Positions 22,561-34,236 of a DNA stretch of 64,000 nt are shown piece by piece; the stretch's first letter is position 1, and each line of letters starts with the position of its first letter. The notes under the pieces are model-generated. The model had not been told where the DNA came from and ran no database searches. It worked only from the letters and a program-made list of their open reading frames with translations. Origin of the DNA: Scilla litardierei (lineage: Eukaryota; Streptophyta; Magnoliopsida; Asparagales; Asparagaceae); NCBI GenBank assembly GCA_030789695.1, contig CM061142.1:146899266-146963265 (forward strand), given 5' to 3'. A program made the position numbers and the translations under genes.

Positions 22561-25500
22561 TCAATTGGGGTCCGGAGGGTTTGAGGAAGAGTCGTCGGTC
22601 GCTGAGAATCCGACCGGATAGAATTCTGGTTCTCCTATCGCATAGTGTTTCAGGCGCTACCCGTTGACTTTGAATGGCTCATCCCTTCCCATTATCTCAA
22701 TAGCCCCATGCGGGAAGACCTTGGTGACGCAGAAAGGACCCGACCACCTTGACTTGAACTTTCCAGGAAAGAGCTTCAGCTTTGAGTTGAATAGGAGAAC
22801 TAAGTCCCCTTCCTTGAATTCCCTCTTCAAGATGCGCTTATCGTGCCACCGCTTCAGCTTCTCCTTATAAATCCTGGCATTTTCATAAGCATTGAGCCGG
22901 ATCTCATCGAGCTCGTTAAGTTATAACTGCCGGTGCCCTCCAACCTCCTTGGCGTCGAAGTTTAGGTTCTTGATTGCCCAAAATGCCTTATGTTCCAATT
23001 CCACTGGCAGATGGCATGCCTTCCCGTAGACAAGCCGGTAGGGGGTTGTGCCGATCGGAGTTTTAAATGCCATCCTGTAAGCCCAAAGCGCGTCAGGAAG
23101 TTTTGATGACCAATCCTTCCTAGAGTTGGCCACTGTCTTTTCTAGTATGCTTTTGATCTCCCGGTTAGAGACTTCTGCCTGGCCGCTAGTCTGCGGGTGG
23201 TAGGCACGCCCCACCCGGTGTTATACCCCGTACTTTTTCAAGAGAGCCTTGAATTTCCTCTCTATAAAGTGGCTCCCTCCGTCACTGCTCAGGACTCGAG
23301 GTACACTGAACCACGGGAAGATGATGTTTTTAAAGAACTTGGTGACCACTCTGGAATCATTGGTTGGAGTGGCTATCGCTTCAACCCACTTCGATACGTA
23401 GTCCACGGCTACCAAGATATATTGGTTCCCTAAAGAGGAAGTGAACGGTCCCATGAAGTCCACTCCCCACACATCGAAGATCTCTACCTCTAGGATGTAG
23501 TGTTGAGGCATCTCATTCCACTTGGAGATATTCCCCGTCCTTTGGCATTTGTCGCAGGCCTGGACATAAGCATGGGTGTCTTTGAAGAGGGTTGGCCAGT
23601 AGAATCCGTTTTGGAGAATTTTCGCAGTCGTCTTATAGGTGCTCGCATGCCCTCCATATTGCTGACCATGGCAATGGGAAATTATAGAGGTCGTTTCAGT
23701 TTCAGGGATGCATCTCCGCATCACCCCATCATTGCAGGTTTTGTACAAATAGGGGTCGTCCCAATAAAATTTGCGGACCTCATGGAAGAATTTCTTCTTC
23801 TGCTCGTAGCTCACATTGTGGGGGACGATGGCACAAGCCAGATAATTTGTGATGTCGGCGTACCAAGGGGTCCAGGCGGAAGAGACGGAGAAAAGATGCT
23901 CGTCAGGGAGCAAATCATTGATCGGAGTAGCGTTCAAATCGAGGGTAGACATCCTGGACAGGTGATTGGCAACTACATTCTCCGCCCCCTTCTTGTCTCT
24001 GATTTCCAGGTCGAATTCCTGGAGGAGGAGAATCCATCTAATGAGCCGCGGCTTAGCCACCTTCTTGCTCAATAGGTATTTGAGAGCCGTGTGATCAGTG
24101 TGCACGATCACCTTAGCACCAATGAGATATTGCCGGAACTTGTCCATGGCGTAGATGGCCGCTAACAATTCTTTTTCCATTGTAGTGTAATTTCTTTGGG
24201 CGGTGTCAAGGGTCTTGCTCGTATAATATATGACATGCAGATTTTTATCCTTCCTCTGCCCCAAGACGGTACCAACGGCATAATCACTAGCATCGCACAT
24301 TAGCTCGAATGGTAGATTCCAGTCCGGTGGCTGTATTATGGACGCGGAAATCAAAGCTTGCTTCAGATGGCGGAAGGCTTCCATACACTCCTCGTCGAAG
24401 ACGAAAGGCACGTCCTTCACGAGGAGTTGGGTCAGCGGCCTGGAAATCTTCGAGAAGTCTTTTATGAAGCGGCGATAAAATCCCGCATGTCCTAAAAAAC
24501 CACAGACTCCTCGAAGATTGAGCGGTGGCGGAAGCTTTTCAATCACCTCAACCTTTGCCTTATCAACCTCGATTCCCCTTGAAGAGATGACGTGTCCAAG
24601 CACAACCCCTTCTTGGACCATGAAGTGGCATTTCTCCAAGTTCAGGACTAGTCCCTTTTCTTGACACCTCTCCAGGACTTTAGTTAGATTGCTGAGGCAT
24701 GAGTCAAACTCAGTTCCATAGACGGAAAAATCGTCCATGAAAACCTCCATGATATCCTGGGAGTAGTCGGAGAAGATAGCGGACATGAGTCTTTGGAATG
24801 TAGCTGGGGCGTTACAAAGTCCGAACGGCATTCTTCTATAGGCATATGTCCCAAATGGGCAAGTGAAAGTCGTCTTCTCCTGGTCATCTTATGAATAGGG
24901 ATTTGAAGGAATCCGAAGTACCCATCCATGAAATAGAAGTAGTTGTGCTTTGCCAGCCTCTCGAGCATCTGATCAATGAAAGGGAGAGGGTAGTGGTCCT
25001 TCCTCGTGGCTTTGTTCAGCTTTCTATAGTCGATGCACATCCGGTACCCTGTGACGTTCCTCGTAGGTATTAGCTCGTTCTTCTCGTTGCGAACCACCGT
25101 CATTCCTCCTTTCTTGGGTACGACGTGAACCGGGCTAACCCAGCGACTATCGGAGATATGGTATATGATACCGGCATGTAGAAGCCTAACAATCTCCTTT
25201 TTCACCACTTCCATCATTATGGGATTTAGCCTCCGATGCGGCTCAATCGAGGAGGCTTGCTCATCCTCAAGTAGTATTCTGTAAGAGCAGAGGCCTAAGC
25301 TAACCCCTTTTAAATCTTCAATAGCATATCCGAAAACACCCTTAAACCTTTTTAAAACACTAAGAAGTTTGGTCATCTGGTCTTCAGGAAGCGAGGAGTT
25401 CACTATGACCGGCAGGGTCGAGTCCGTCCCCAAATATTCATACTTTAGTCCCGGGGGTAACTCTTTCATCTCAACTTCATGAGGCCCCGACGCATACTTC

Positions 25501-25800
25501 TCAAGCTGAGCATCCTCTAGTGAAAGGACTTCTTCGTGGATCTCTCGAAAGCCAGTGTTTGGAGCTTCACTCCCAATCGTGGTTCCACGTGGTAAACCCT
25601 CGCAAGGTATCACGGGGGCAACGGAGGAAGGCACCGGGTCTTTCTCAAGCTCATAGTAATTCTCGGGGAAGAAAGCTTCGACGTGAAAACAGGTTTCAAT
25701 GGTCGATGATTCCCCACCGTTGCTCCCAGCTTCCTCATTGCCCCAAGATCTGGGATGCTCGATAAAAGTCTGTAAGATATAGATCGGCCCCTATCCAATG
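22561..25800 (-). pseudogene. Athila-type pol of element C (reverse transcriptase, RNase H, integrase)
   Basis: From 25634 the frame carries the region before reverse transcriptase (LPPGLKYEYLG), then RT motifs MCIDYRKLNKATRKDHYPLP and FIDQMLERLAKH. A one-base loss near 24890 shifts the frame to 24831-23221, which continues with [16 protein letters not shown], the active site [10 protein letters not shown], RNase H ([18 protein letters not shown]), the zinc-binding region [11 protein letters not shown]...CDKCQRTGN and the integrase core ([29 protein letters not shown]). In-frame stops follow: TAA 23221-23223, TAA 22921-22923 and TAG 22657-22659, before the natural TGA at 22561-22563. Gag is absent, and the stretch between 25800 and the primer site has no recognisable domain. 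Confidence 0.95.
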
Positions 25801-26343
25801 CAACCGACAGACTCTGCCTGGTGGTTCTCCTGACCGGGCTCCATGAACAATTCTTCTCCCCCGAATCCGGAACTGGGCATGTCGATACATGCCACATCAT
25901 CAGAAGGAAGGAGAGTTGTCTGACTGGATCCTGCTGCATATCAAGATACCATCTCTGATTTTCCACAGAGGTAGACAAAAGGGTTAGAATATTCGAAGCA
26001 TTTAGGGATTCCGCCAAGGTTTGTGCCAAGCAGCGGATATGGTGCGAATGATCCCAGATATCGTCCGAAATGGCATACAACATCCTCTTCATGGGGAAAA
26101 AACCTATAAGAAAGGAGAGAGAGAACTGCACAAATAGCAAACACGTCAAAAGCACGGGTTGCATAAACGGTAGGCGAATGTAGCGATAGCAGCACGACGA
26201 CTCAGTCAATCAGTTCTATTCAACTACTATTTACAATATGTACAAGTGAAATCAAAAAGTGTAGAGTGCGAAAATTATCACGAGGTAGGGATGAGAGCTA
26301 GACTCAAGGGTTCATGAAATCCTAAAATAACAAGCACGTTGCC

Positions 26344-26361
26344 TCCCCGGCAATGGTGCCA
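26344..26361 (-). other. tRNA-Asp-type primer binding site of element C
   Basis: Minus-strand TGGCACCATTGCCGGGGA, eight bases inside the 5' LTR end. It differs by two bases from the site of element D (TGGCGCCGTTGCCGGGGA), which is the usual tRNA-Asp complement of Athila elements. Confidence 0.85.
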
Positions 26362-26368
26362 TAGAGCT

Positions 26369-26817
26369 TGACGTCCCCCGGGTATGGCACGTCACGAGAT
26401 GTGTGTGCAATAAGTAATTGGGGGCGTGAGATTTAAATATTTGTAACCGCAAGCGCACGGTGTTGTAGTGTGGCTTCGGGGTCGAACTCAGGGAGGCGTG
26501 GTTGTGCTTGTGTCAAGATGGATCAAATTCACCCCGTGGGCGAGCTAGCCCGAATCGGATGATGGGTTGTCACGAAAAATAGAATCCAAGGGATAAACAA
26601 TATAAAGAGAAAACCCGGGACTTTGGTTTCCACCCTATCGTACGATTCTCGCTGATACGACCTGCGGGTAGGATAGCGATCAGAATTAGGGTCTAATGGT
26701 GAGACGTTGCCTCTGAAAGTGGTACCAGCGTCCCATGAGCCCGATATTCTGGTCGGTGCCCAGGACGATACGCCGGACTTTTCGGGTTCGGTCAGTGGGC
26801 ACTCCCGTGTGCATTAA
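26369..26817 (-). repeat. 5' LTR of element C, truncated by element D
   Basis: Matches 17070 to about 17515 with few differences. It starts TGACGTCCCCCGGG. Homology stops at CATTAA, where the LTR of element D begins. Confidence 0.92.
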
Positions 26818-28855
26818 TGATTCGGAGTGAATATTGCGTATTTAACCCCCAATTAGTCCTATTTTGTGCCCATATGATGCTTAAATGTTCTCTAATACAT
26901 TCATATTTTTAATATCATCATTTATTGGAGAAATTACTTTATTTGTGCACAAAATGTGAATTTGATTGTGTATTTCTGCATTTTTATATTTTTCTAGCAT
27001 CGTCTCGATCTCACGATTCCAACGACTATTTATTTGTATTTTTCTGAGATCTGTGCTAATTACTGTGTATTTTTGAATGCAGAATACCATTTAATTGAAG
27101 AAATACGTTTAAAATACGGCCGCACGAATCTTGGCGCATTGCGTGGCACCATCTGGTCGATTCGCGCTCGAATCTAGCGGCTGCAGTTAAAGAGGCGACG
27201 CGGTCGATTCTCAGCCGTCCGATCGAGATCGGACGGCGATCGTTGGCCCCGCCTTTTGAAAGCTGGAGTCGATTTGCACCGTACGATCTCGATCGGACGG
27301 CCAAGATCGACTCCAGACGAACGACGACGCGGAGAATTGCAGACCGAGCGATCAAGATCGGACGGCCCAGATTCGCCCTGATTCGATTTCGAATTCGAAT
27401 TCGCTGCGGGTCGACGTGGCCACTCGAGGACGGTCGATTGATGATCGTGCGGTCGACATTTACCCCGAAACGCAGCGAGAAGCGGGCGAAGTTAGGGGTG
27501 ACATGGCACATTGTGAAGCGTGCGATCCAGATCGAAAGGTGGAGATAAAACTCCGAGCTGAACTCGGATTCGAAGCGAAGCGGGCGGAGCACGACTTTTG
27601 ATGCACACGTGGCAGCTCCAGATCTAATCCCGCATGGATCCAACGGCGGAGATCATCCAGCGCTTCGCGGGTGCGGGTTTTGTGAACCCGTTAAGCCCCC
27701 AAACCCGCAATGCTATTATATAAGCGTATTCTAGGGTTTTTGGGGGTATTCTGGCGTATTTTGGGGCTTTTGGAGCGGCTACTGTGCGTATTTCTCCAGG
27801 GGAAAATTCTGAAAAATTCCAGAGGCTATTCTTCCTATTCTAAGGGAGTTTTGGGTTCTAAAGTGGAGATTTGGTGATAAATTCTTGAACTTATACCCCA
27901 TATTTGGTGTATTTCATTGTATTTTGGCTATTAAAACGATGTATTTGGCTATGAAATCTGATTTTCTTTACACCATGCGTGGCTAATCTCCTTGTGCTAT
28001 GGTTGTGATGTAGTTAGGAGTATTTATTCGCTAAATTTGGTGTCTTTAGCCCTATTATCATGTCAAAATTGCTCGTAACATTGATTTCTACAACGTATTT
28101 GTTGGGTATTTGCTTATTGTCGATATTGTTAACATCCCATATGGCTAGGCCCTGACAAGGCTAGCCAACTCATGTTCACTATTCTGAACTTATTGTTGCG
28201 TTTATCGTTTAATGAAATCGATGTTGCTAGTGATACGTATACGGCTATTTTGACTAGTTTGTATCGACTCATCTTCCGACGCCTTCACGCCTTGACCGGG
28301 TAAAGCGTTGAGTTATATGAAAGACATGATATTTCAACGATTATTAACTCCTAATGAACTCACAACCGTAGCACATCCACTTCATATGTGTTAGTGTTGA
28401 CGTAGTTAGGGTGTCGTATTCATTGATTTCTATATCTTTTCGCCCTATTTGCACGTGATTAATTCTTTGGCACGCTTTTATATACTTGAACGCCATACTT
28501 TCCGACGTACTCGTGCCCTGACCGGACGAAACGTTGAGTTATAGAAAAGGTATTGATAACCATTGACTGCACACACCCTAACGAAATCAAACCCAACACA
28601 TACTCCCCATACTTGTATCCCTACCAAAGTCACCGTAAATATCGTAGGATTTTCTTTTGCTATTTGAAACTCTTGATCCTATATCTCTGTGTTTGATAGG
28701 TGGTAGGTTATCATCGTATTATTACTCTTTACAGATTGACGTTCGTAGTTTTACAGGTCAGTTGTCCTGCGGATTCGATACCTGGACTCACCAGGATATT
28801 ACTTACACGATCTCCTGCGCTTGGGAGTAGTTCTCACATTGTTTTGAGAGAGCCA
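26818..28855 (+). repeat. 5' LTR of element D
   Basis: Starts TGATTCGGAGTG and ends GAGAGAGCCA, just before the primer site. A GC-rich palindromic block lies at 27190-27400. A TATATAAG box at about 27717-27724 is a good promoter candidate (compare 45704-45711 in the other LTR). Confidence 0.88.
27200..27375. repeat. GATCGGACGG hairpins in LTR of D
   Basis: GCCGTCCGAT-CGAG-ATCGGACGGC at 27214-27237 is a perfect 10-bp stem. CCGTACGAT-CTCG-ATCGGACGG at about 27280-27301 is a second stem with one mismatch and a complementary loop. A further GATC..GATCGGACGG copy lies near 27350. The same set recurs in the other LTR (31573-31596 and following). Confidence 0.9.
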
Positions 28856-28861
28856 AGTTTT

Positions 28862-28879
28862 TGGCGCCGTTGCCGGGGA
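28862..28879 (+). other. tRNA-Asp primer binding site of element D
   Basis: TGGCGCCGTTGCCGGGGA, six bases after the LTR end. It is the classical Athila-type primer site and fixes the plus-strand orientation. Confidence 0.92.
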
Positions 28880-29001
28880 CAACAGTACTTGCGATCTATG
28901 ATTTCAGTTCGTTTGGAGGAACATTCGGTGAGATCCTTCCATCTTATAGTCTAGATTTTTTTTGTTATTTTATTTTATTTTTTTTGTTTTCTTTTTAAAA
29001 A

Positions 29002-30132
29002 ATGGAATATTTGGAACACATGAATTTTTATCGCACAAACAGTTCATATGATGCAGAGTATGAAATTGCACACAAACATATGAAGGAGAAGCTCAAGATC
29101 GTTGGTTTTAATCAGACTGATTGTGAAACTTTCTTTCAGGCCTGGAGGAGGTTCACAGACATAATATCGAGCTATCTGCAGCATGGGTTTACAAAGAAAG
29201 AGCTTATGGAGTCCTTTCTAGGTGGACTACGACCACAGCTGCAGGGATTCTTGGGAGCCATGACGCCAACAGAGGCGTGGAAGTACATGGAGTCTTTACA
29301 AGAGAACGAAGAAGTCATGAAAGAGACTTCAGAGTGCGATTCAACGGAGCCTTCGAGCCTTGATCAAGGAGTGCAAAGCGTAGACGTACCTTTGCAACAC
29401 TTGAAAGAGGAAGTTCAACTGCTTATTCAGACATAGGAGGCCACGTCACATCAATTCCAAGAGAAATTCCTCGCTCGAAGTCGGCAGATTCAGCAATCTA
29501 TTGAAAATCTTAAGCTGATCTTCACTTGCTTAGAAGAAAATGAATCTTTTGAAATTCAATTTCCAGCACCTAATGTGAGTTTATCTTCTATTGCAGGTAT
29601 ACTGAGCGAGCCATGTCACGATGAAGTCACGAATGAAAACATTGACATGGCAGGAAGTGTGTGCAAAGTAGAGGATGAGCGAGCAATTTTGGATGAACAG
29701 GAAGAGGAGACAACTAGTGACATTGGTTTAAAGAATATCTCTATGGAGCCCGAACCATTCCCTTCCCCAGTTTTTTCCCAAGATCATTTACCACTCTCCA
29801 CATTGACCGAGCATCATACCGAGCGTAGTGCACATTTTTCAGGGAGTTGTCATCACCATGCTCTATTTTACTTCACCTATTTTGATGACTATATTTGGAA
29901 TATGTTTATGGCGAAGAATTTTAAAATAATTTGGACTGACATAACTCATCTCTTACAGGACATTGGTAAACAGCTTATAGAGATGCTTGGAGTTGTGTTG
30001 CTGGAGTCCAATTTAGCTAAAGGAGGAAGATTAATCGCCGAGGAGCGCAAGGAACAAATTGAACTACTTCCTCCACCATTAAAGATTCAGGATCCGCCAT
30101 TTGAACACGGTGTGTTCTTTCCAGTAGCGTAG
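29002..30132 (+). pseudogene. Gag-like ORF of element D with one in-frame TAG
   Basis: One reading frame from ATG 29002 to TAG 30130-30132, interrupted only by TAG at 29434-29436; the parts before and after it are in the same phase. The first part (144 codons) has the retrotransposon gag pattern: CETFFQAWRRFTDIISSYLQ followed by HGFTKKELMESFLGGL. The middle is predicted helical and Glu/Gln-rich, the rest acidic with no zinc knuckle visible. It would form the particle if intact. The element has no protease, polymerase or integrase. Whether the TAG is decay or read through cannot be told here; decay is the simpler reading. Confidence 0.75.
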
Positions 30133-31175
30133 AATTTTATATGTTTTCTAGGATGCTTGCTTGAATAAACTCGTACCCTCTTCGACATTGAGGACAATGT
30201 CCATCTTTAGTTGGGGGGTGTGTATGAGACCTTAGGATTTTTTTTCAAAGCATGGCATAAGGAAAGAATGAACCACCAATCTCACCATTTTAAACTCCGT
30301 CGTATACCTCAAATGTGGGTGATTATGCGTTAATTGAGTTCTAAAAATTGCTTATGGCTTGAAAAAAATTTCCCCTTCATGGAATTGCTCGTTAATATGT
30401 TATTCATGAAAATTTTCAATCTCCATGATTAATATCTCGAAATAGTTTGAATTTATTTCATGCATGCTAAAGTGATGAAAAAGCTTAAGTAAACACGATT
30501 CATTAGAAAAGTCTTCAAGTTGAAGAGGAAACTTGGCCTTTGTTATTGATGTTTATGTTCGATGAATGGGTGTTGAGTTGCTTACAAAGAAAAAGAGAAA
30601 AAGATGAAGAAAAAAATGAATAAAAAAATGAATGAAGAAAATGAATAAGTATGTCACTAATAAATAACTTGGTTGGCTCGAGTAGTACAGTCCGAGGGGT
30701 CCTTTTTGGCCTAATGCCCTATGATCGTCTGATTTGGGAGCCATTGACCGGAAACTCACTCATTTGATGGAGCGATCCAAGTTATACTTTTTTCTGCAAA
30801 TGTTGCTTGATGCGCGTTACGCAGAACGAATAAAAGAAAAGAAATGGTGAATACACTGAGCAACTTCAATACCCATGATTTGAACGATCTTTTTGAGATG
30901 CCAACTCCTTGGAAACAAGAAGACTAGCATATAACGACGTGTTATACTTTTGCTCATGCAAAACGACGCTTGCATGTTATTTATTCAAATTAAATTAGAG
31001 AAAAATTTCATGTGATTGATCTTGTGCATGGATTGTGTATATTGATAGTCTAGATCATGTTGGAAAGCGTATCATTGAGCCATACTATAAGTAATCGATA
31101 GAATTTATTATTTTACAAATCATCCATATTAATCGCTCTTTTTGCTAGAGACTAGCAAATCGCTAGTTGGGGGTG
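30133..31175 (+). other. 3' untranslated region of element D with two G-rich tracts
   Basis: The block GAGGACAATGTCCATCTTTAG then TTGGGGGGTG at about 30190-30220 resembles the motif that follows coding regions in Athila/Tat elements. The second tract, GCTAGTTGGGGG at 31162-31173, sits directly against the 3' LTR and is the polypurine tract. No gene lies between; the purine-rich run at 30585-30650 explains the Phe-rich minus-strand frame there. Confidence 0.75.
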
Positions 31176-31838
31176 TGACTCGGAGTGAATATTGCGTATT
31201 TAACCCCCAATTAGTCCTATTTTGTGCCCATATGATGCCTAAATGTTCTCTAATACATTCATATTTTTAATATCATCATTTATTGGAGAAATTACTTTAT
31301 TGGTGCACAAAATGTGAATTTGATTGTGTATTTCTGCATTTTTATATTTTTTCCAGCATCGTCTCGATCTCACGATTTCAACGACTATTTATTTGTATTT
31401 TTCTGAGATCTGTGCTAATTACTGTGTATTTTTGAATGCAGAATACCATTTAATTGAAGAAATACGTTTAAAATACGGCCGCACGAATCTTGGCGCATTG
31501 CGTGACACCATCTGGTCGATTCGCGCTCGAATCTAGCGGCTGCAGCTAAAGAGGCGACGCGGTCGATTCTCAGCCGTCCGATCGAGATCGGACGGCGATC
31601 ATTGGCCCCGCCTTTTGAAAGCTGGAGTCGATTTGCACCGTACGATCTCGATCGGACGGCCAAGATCGACTCCAGATGAACGACGACGCGGTGAATTACA
31701 GACCGAGCGATCAAGATCGGACGGCCCAGATTCGCCCTGATTCGAATTCGAATTCGAATTCGCTGAGGGTCGACGTGGCCACTCGAGGACGGTCGATTGA
31801 TGACCGTGCGGTCGACATTTACCCCGAAACGCAACGAG
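31176..31838 (+). repeat. 3' LTR of element D, first part
   Basis: Matches 26818-27480 with a handful of substitutions. It is interrupted after ACGAG (31834-31838) by element E and resumes at 45468. Confidence 0.92.
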
Positions 31839-34236
31839 TGTTGGATCTGGATCCTATCCTGGGGGGTGAATAGGCTAAGAAAAAATTCTCGTGCAACTCA
31901 CGAGAAATCACACGCAGTTATAGCACAACCAGAGTAACTAAAAAGCAGACACAGAGTACACAGCAGATTTACCCTGGTTTGGTCGTCCCAACGACCTACT
32001 CTAGCCCCCAAAGCTAATACTAGATTGAATAGTGTAATAGGTACAAAGTCACAAGTTAGAGCACGCTCAGAGCACCCTCTACATCTCTACACTCACCGGA
32101 CTCTCAGTACCCCACACACAATGTTTCCTCTCACTATCAATCCTAGCAAAGCTTTCTACCAGCTAGTCCCAAACTAGCTGGGTCCCACTTGTCTAGTCCC
32201 AACTAGGCAAGTCCCAAAATAGTCCACAAAAATAGGTAAAAGTTTCCCCACAAAGAACGTTACACTAAGACACAAATAAAAGAGTTTAAGGGTTTAGAAA
32301 TGCTCAGTTTGTGTCTGTGTAGGCGTCTCTGTCAATCTGCACGTCGTCAGCTCCAATCTGACGCAAACGGTGTCTCAATCCGACTCCTGGATGTCAAGAT
32401 ACACACTGGTCTGTGTGTAAAGCAATTGCAGTTCAAACTGAAATATTCTTCGGTCTGTGCGCTCAGCAGTCCCCTTTAAATAAGCCGTCGGTGCGCAAAG
32501 CAATGAAGTTCAATTTTAATTCGACAGAGGACGGTGCGCAGAGCATCTCCTTTAAGCTTTAAGAAGGCCACGTCAGCGAAAAATATTGCGTTCGCTTCAT
32601 TTTGTTTTTCACGAGATGCAGTCGCCACGTCAGTGTTTCACGTTCGCATGTCTTCGACTTATCCTAGGGCATGAAGCTTCACCATCCGAATTCTCTTCAA
32701 CGTGCGACTCTCTTCAACGACGACGACGGCTTCAACTCCGATTGCGGCGAGTCAGTTTCGACGACAACCCAACTACGGAGCGCGGTAGCTTGAACAGCGA
32801 TGTCGCCTCTCTTCGTCGACGACTAAAACAACACGGCTCCGATGACTTCGCTACGACGGCGTGCCCCCTCGACTTCGACTGCAACGATAACGACGGCTTC
32901 GTTGGCAAAGCAGCGGTTCACGACAGCACGACTCTACGGCGTGTGGCACTACGTCGACAAAGGCTCAACAACGGCCAGTCCACGTCAGCTCTTCGACGGA
33001 TGAACTCCACGACGGAAGCTTCAAGATGACTCACGGCGGCGAGAGCGTTGGCAGCAGGCAACTCCGGCAGCTTGGCTCCTCTTCGACGACAGCGGGGTGA
33101 AGCTTTGCGACAGTTCGAAGACGTCGTAGACAGTCTGCAAGAGTGGCAATGGCTTTGTCTTCACGGTGACGCTCTGTGCATGATCTCGACGTCGGTGACG
33201 GCTTTGACACAAGGCACTCAGACTACGGCGAACACTTTTTAGTTCGTTGAGGGCTTGACACCGTGTGGCAGTGGCGACCCTTCAGTAGCTCCGACGGGGT
33301 AGCGGCGAGAGGGAGTTTGATGATAGCAGCGGCTGCTCCTCAACATCGGCGAGTGCGGCGGGCTTCGTCTCCGGCGGTGAGCAGCGATGATCTCAGAGCA
33401 GCGACGACTTCTTAGATAAGGCAACGGCGTTCTTCTTCGCGTGCTTCTCCGTCGTTGGGCATGCAGCAGCTAGGCGATGATGACTCGATGGCAGCTCTCC
33501 CTTCAGCGATGATGGCGTCAACAGAAAGCGGCGAACGGCGGCTTCTTGATGAAGATGTTGTCTCGGCTTCGGAGATGCCGACGGCGTTCCCTCCACGGCA
33601 ACTTCGAGCGGCTTCATGTATGGCACCCTCTTGATTCTTGATAACGAGCAGGGGGAGTCTCTTGATGGATGTGCACAAGGGTGATGCTTTAGATTTGTGC
33701 TGCCGCTAAGGGAAAAAAAATTTGTTGGCCTATAGGATGATTTGTGTAGCCGTACCCTTCTCTTTGTATATGCCCGTATACCTTTTTGTTGCTAGGGTTT
33801 CTTTAGCCGCCCCTTTCAAATCTTTTTATTGGTTGCACACCACACTTTTTCCTTGATGAAAGTGGCTATATATATAGTAGATAGGGTATTGGGGTTGCGG
33901 CCAAGTAGGATGATCAAGCCAATGAGAAGTAGTTGGGATTTGATTCGTGGTTGAATAGGAGAATGATAGGATGCAATCTTTCAAATTAATTTGACTAAAT
34001 CCCCATGAAATTTGAATTGGTCTCTCCTCATCTCTTCATCTTGACCAAGTCTACTTTGCTTTGATCACATCGATTACTCTATCCCCCAAATGCTGTATAC
34101 TTAGTAATTTCTCCATATGAAGAGAGATATATTGATTCGCCTGATTTGTCAATCCTGAGACACACTAGCACACACATTAAATATACCGACACGTTTGTCA
34201 TCATCAAACCAAGATCCTAGATCGTTGCTTCCAACA
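31839..34236 (-). repeat. LTR 1 of element E
   Basis: 2398 bp. On the minus strand it starts TGTTGGAAGCAACGATC, as in SIRE/Maximus elements, after the purine tract AAAAGGGGGAGAT. A palindromic TATA box CTATATATATAG lies at 33866-33877. Plus-strand frames inside (32586-33029, for example) are conserved in all three LTRs but have no known domain and are antisense to the element. Confidence 0.93.
33866..33877 (-). promoter_or_regulatory. TATA box of element E LTR 1
   Basis: CTATATATATAG, conserved at 39481-39492 in LTR 2 and 45092-45103 in LTR 3. In element sense it lies about 360 bp into the LTR, followed by an AATAAA at about 33825, a plausible order of promoter and poly(A) signal. Confidence 0.6.

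Larger units (their letters stand above)
17070..26817 (-). mobile_element. Element C: Athila-type Ty3/gypsy retrotransposon, gag-less, broken
   Basis: Minus-strand order: 5' LTR fragment (26817-26369), tRNA-Asp primer site, pol (about 25800 to 22561), hairpin array, Athila-family ORF (21557-20532), purine tract, 3' LTR (18664-17070). The 5' LTR keeps only 449 bp, because element D begins at 26818 and the remainder never reappears. Only about 0.6-0.7 kb separates the primer site from pol, so gag is deleted. The two LTRs are highly similar over the shared 449 bp. Its left end cuts the integrase of element B. Confidence 0.9.

Noticed and set aside
23500..24075. 191-codon plus-strand frame
   Set aside because: Antisense shadow of the RNase H/integrase region of pol C.
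27056..27643. 195-codon Arg-rich minus-strand frame in the D LTR
   Set aside because: Arises from GC-rich palindromes; the shorter copy at 31415-31834 is the same LTR sequence. No domain.
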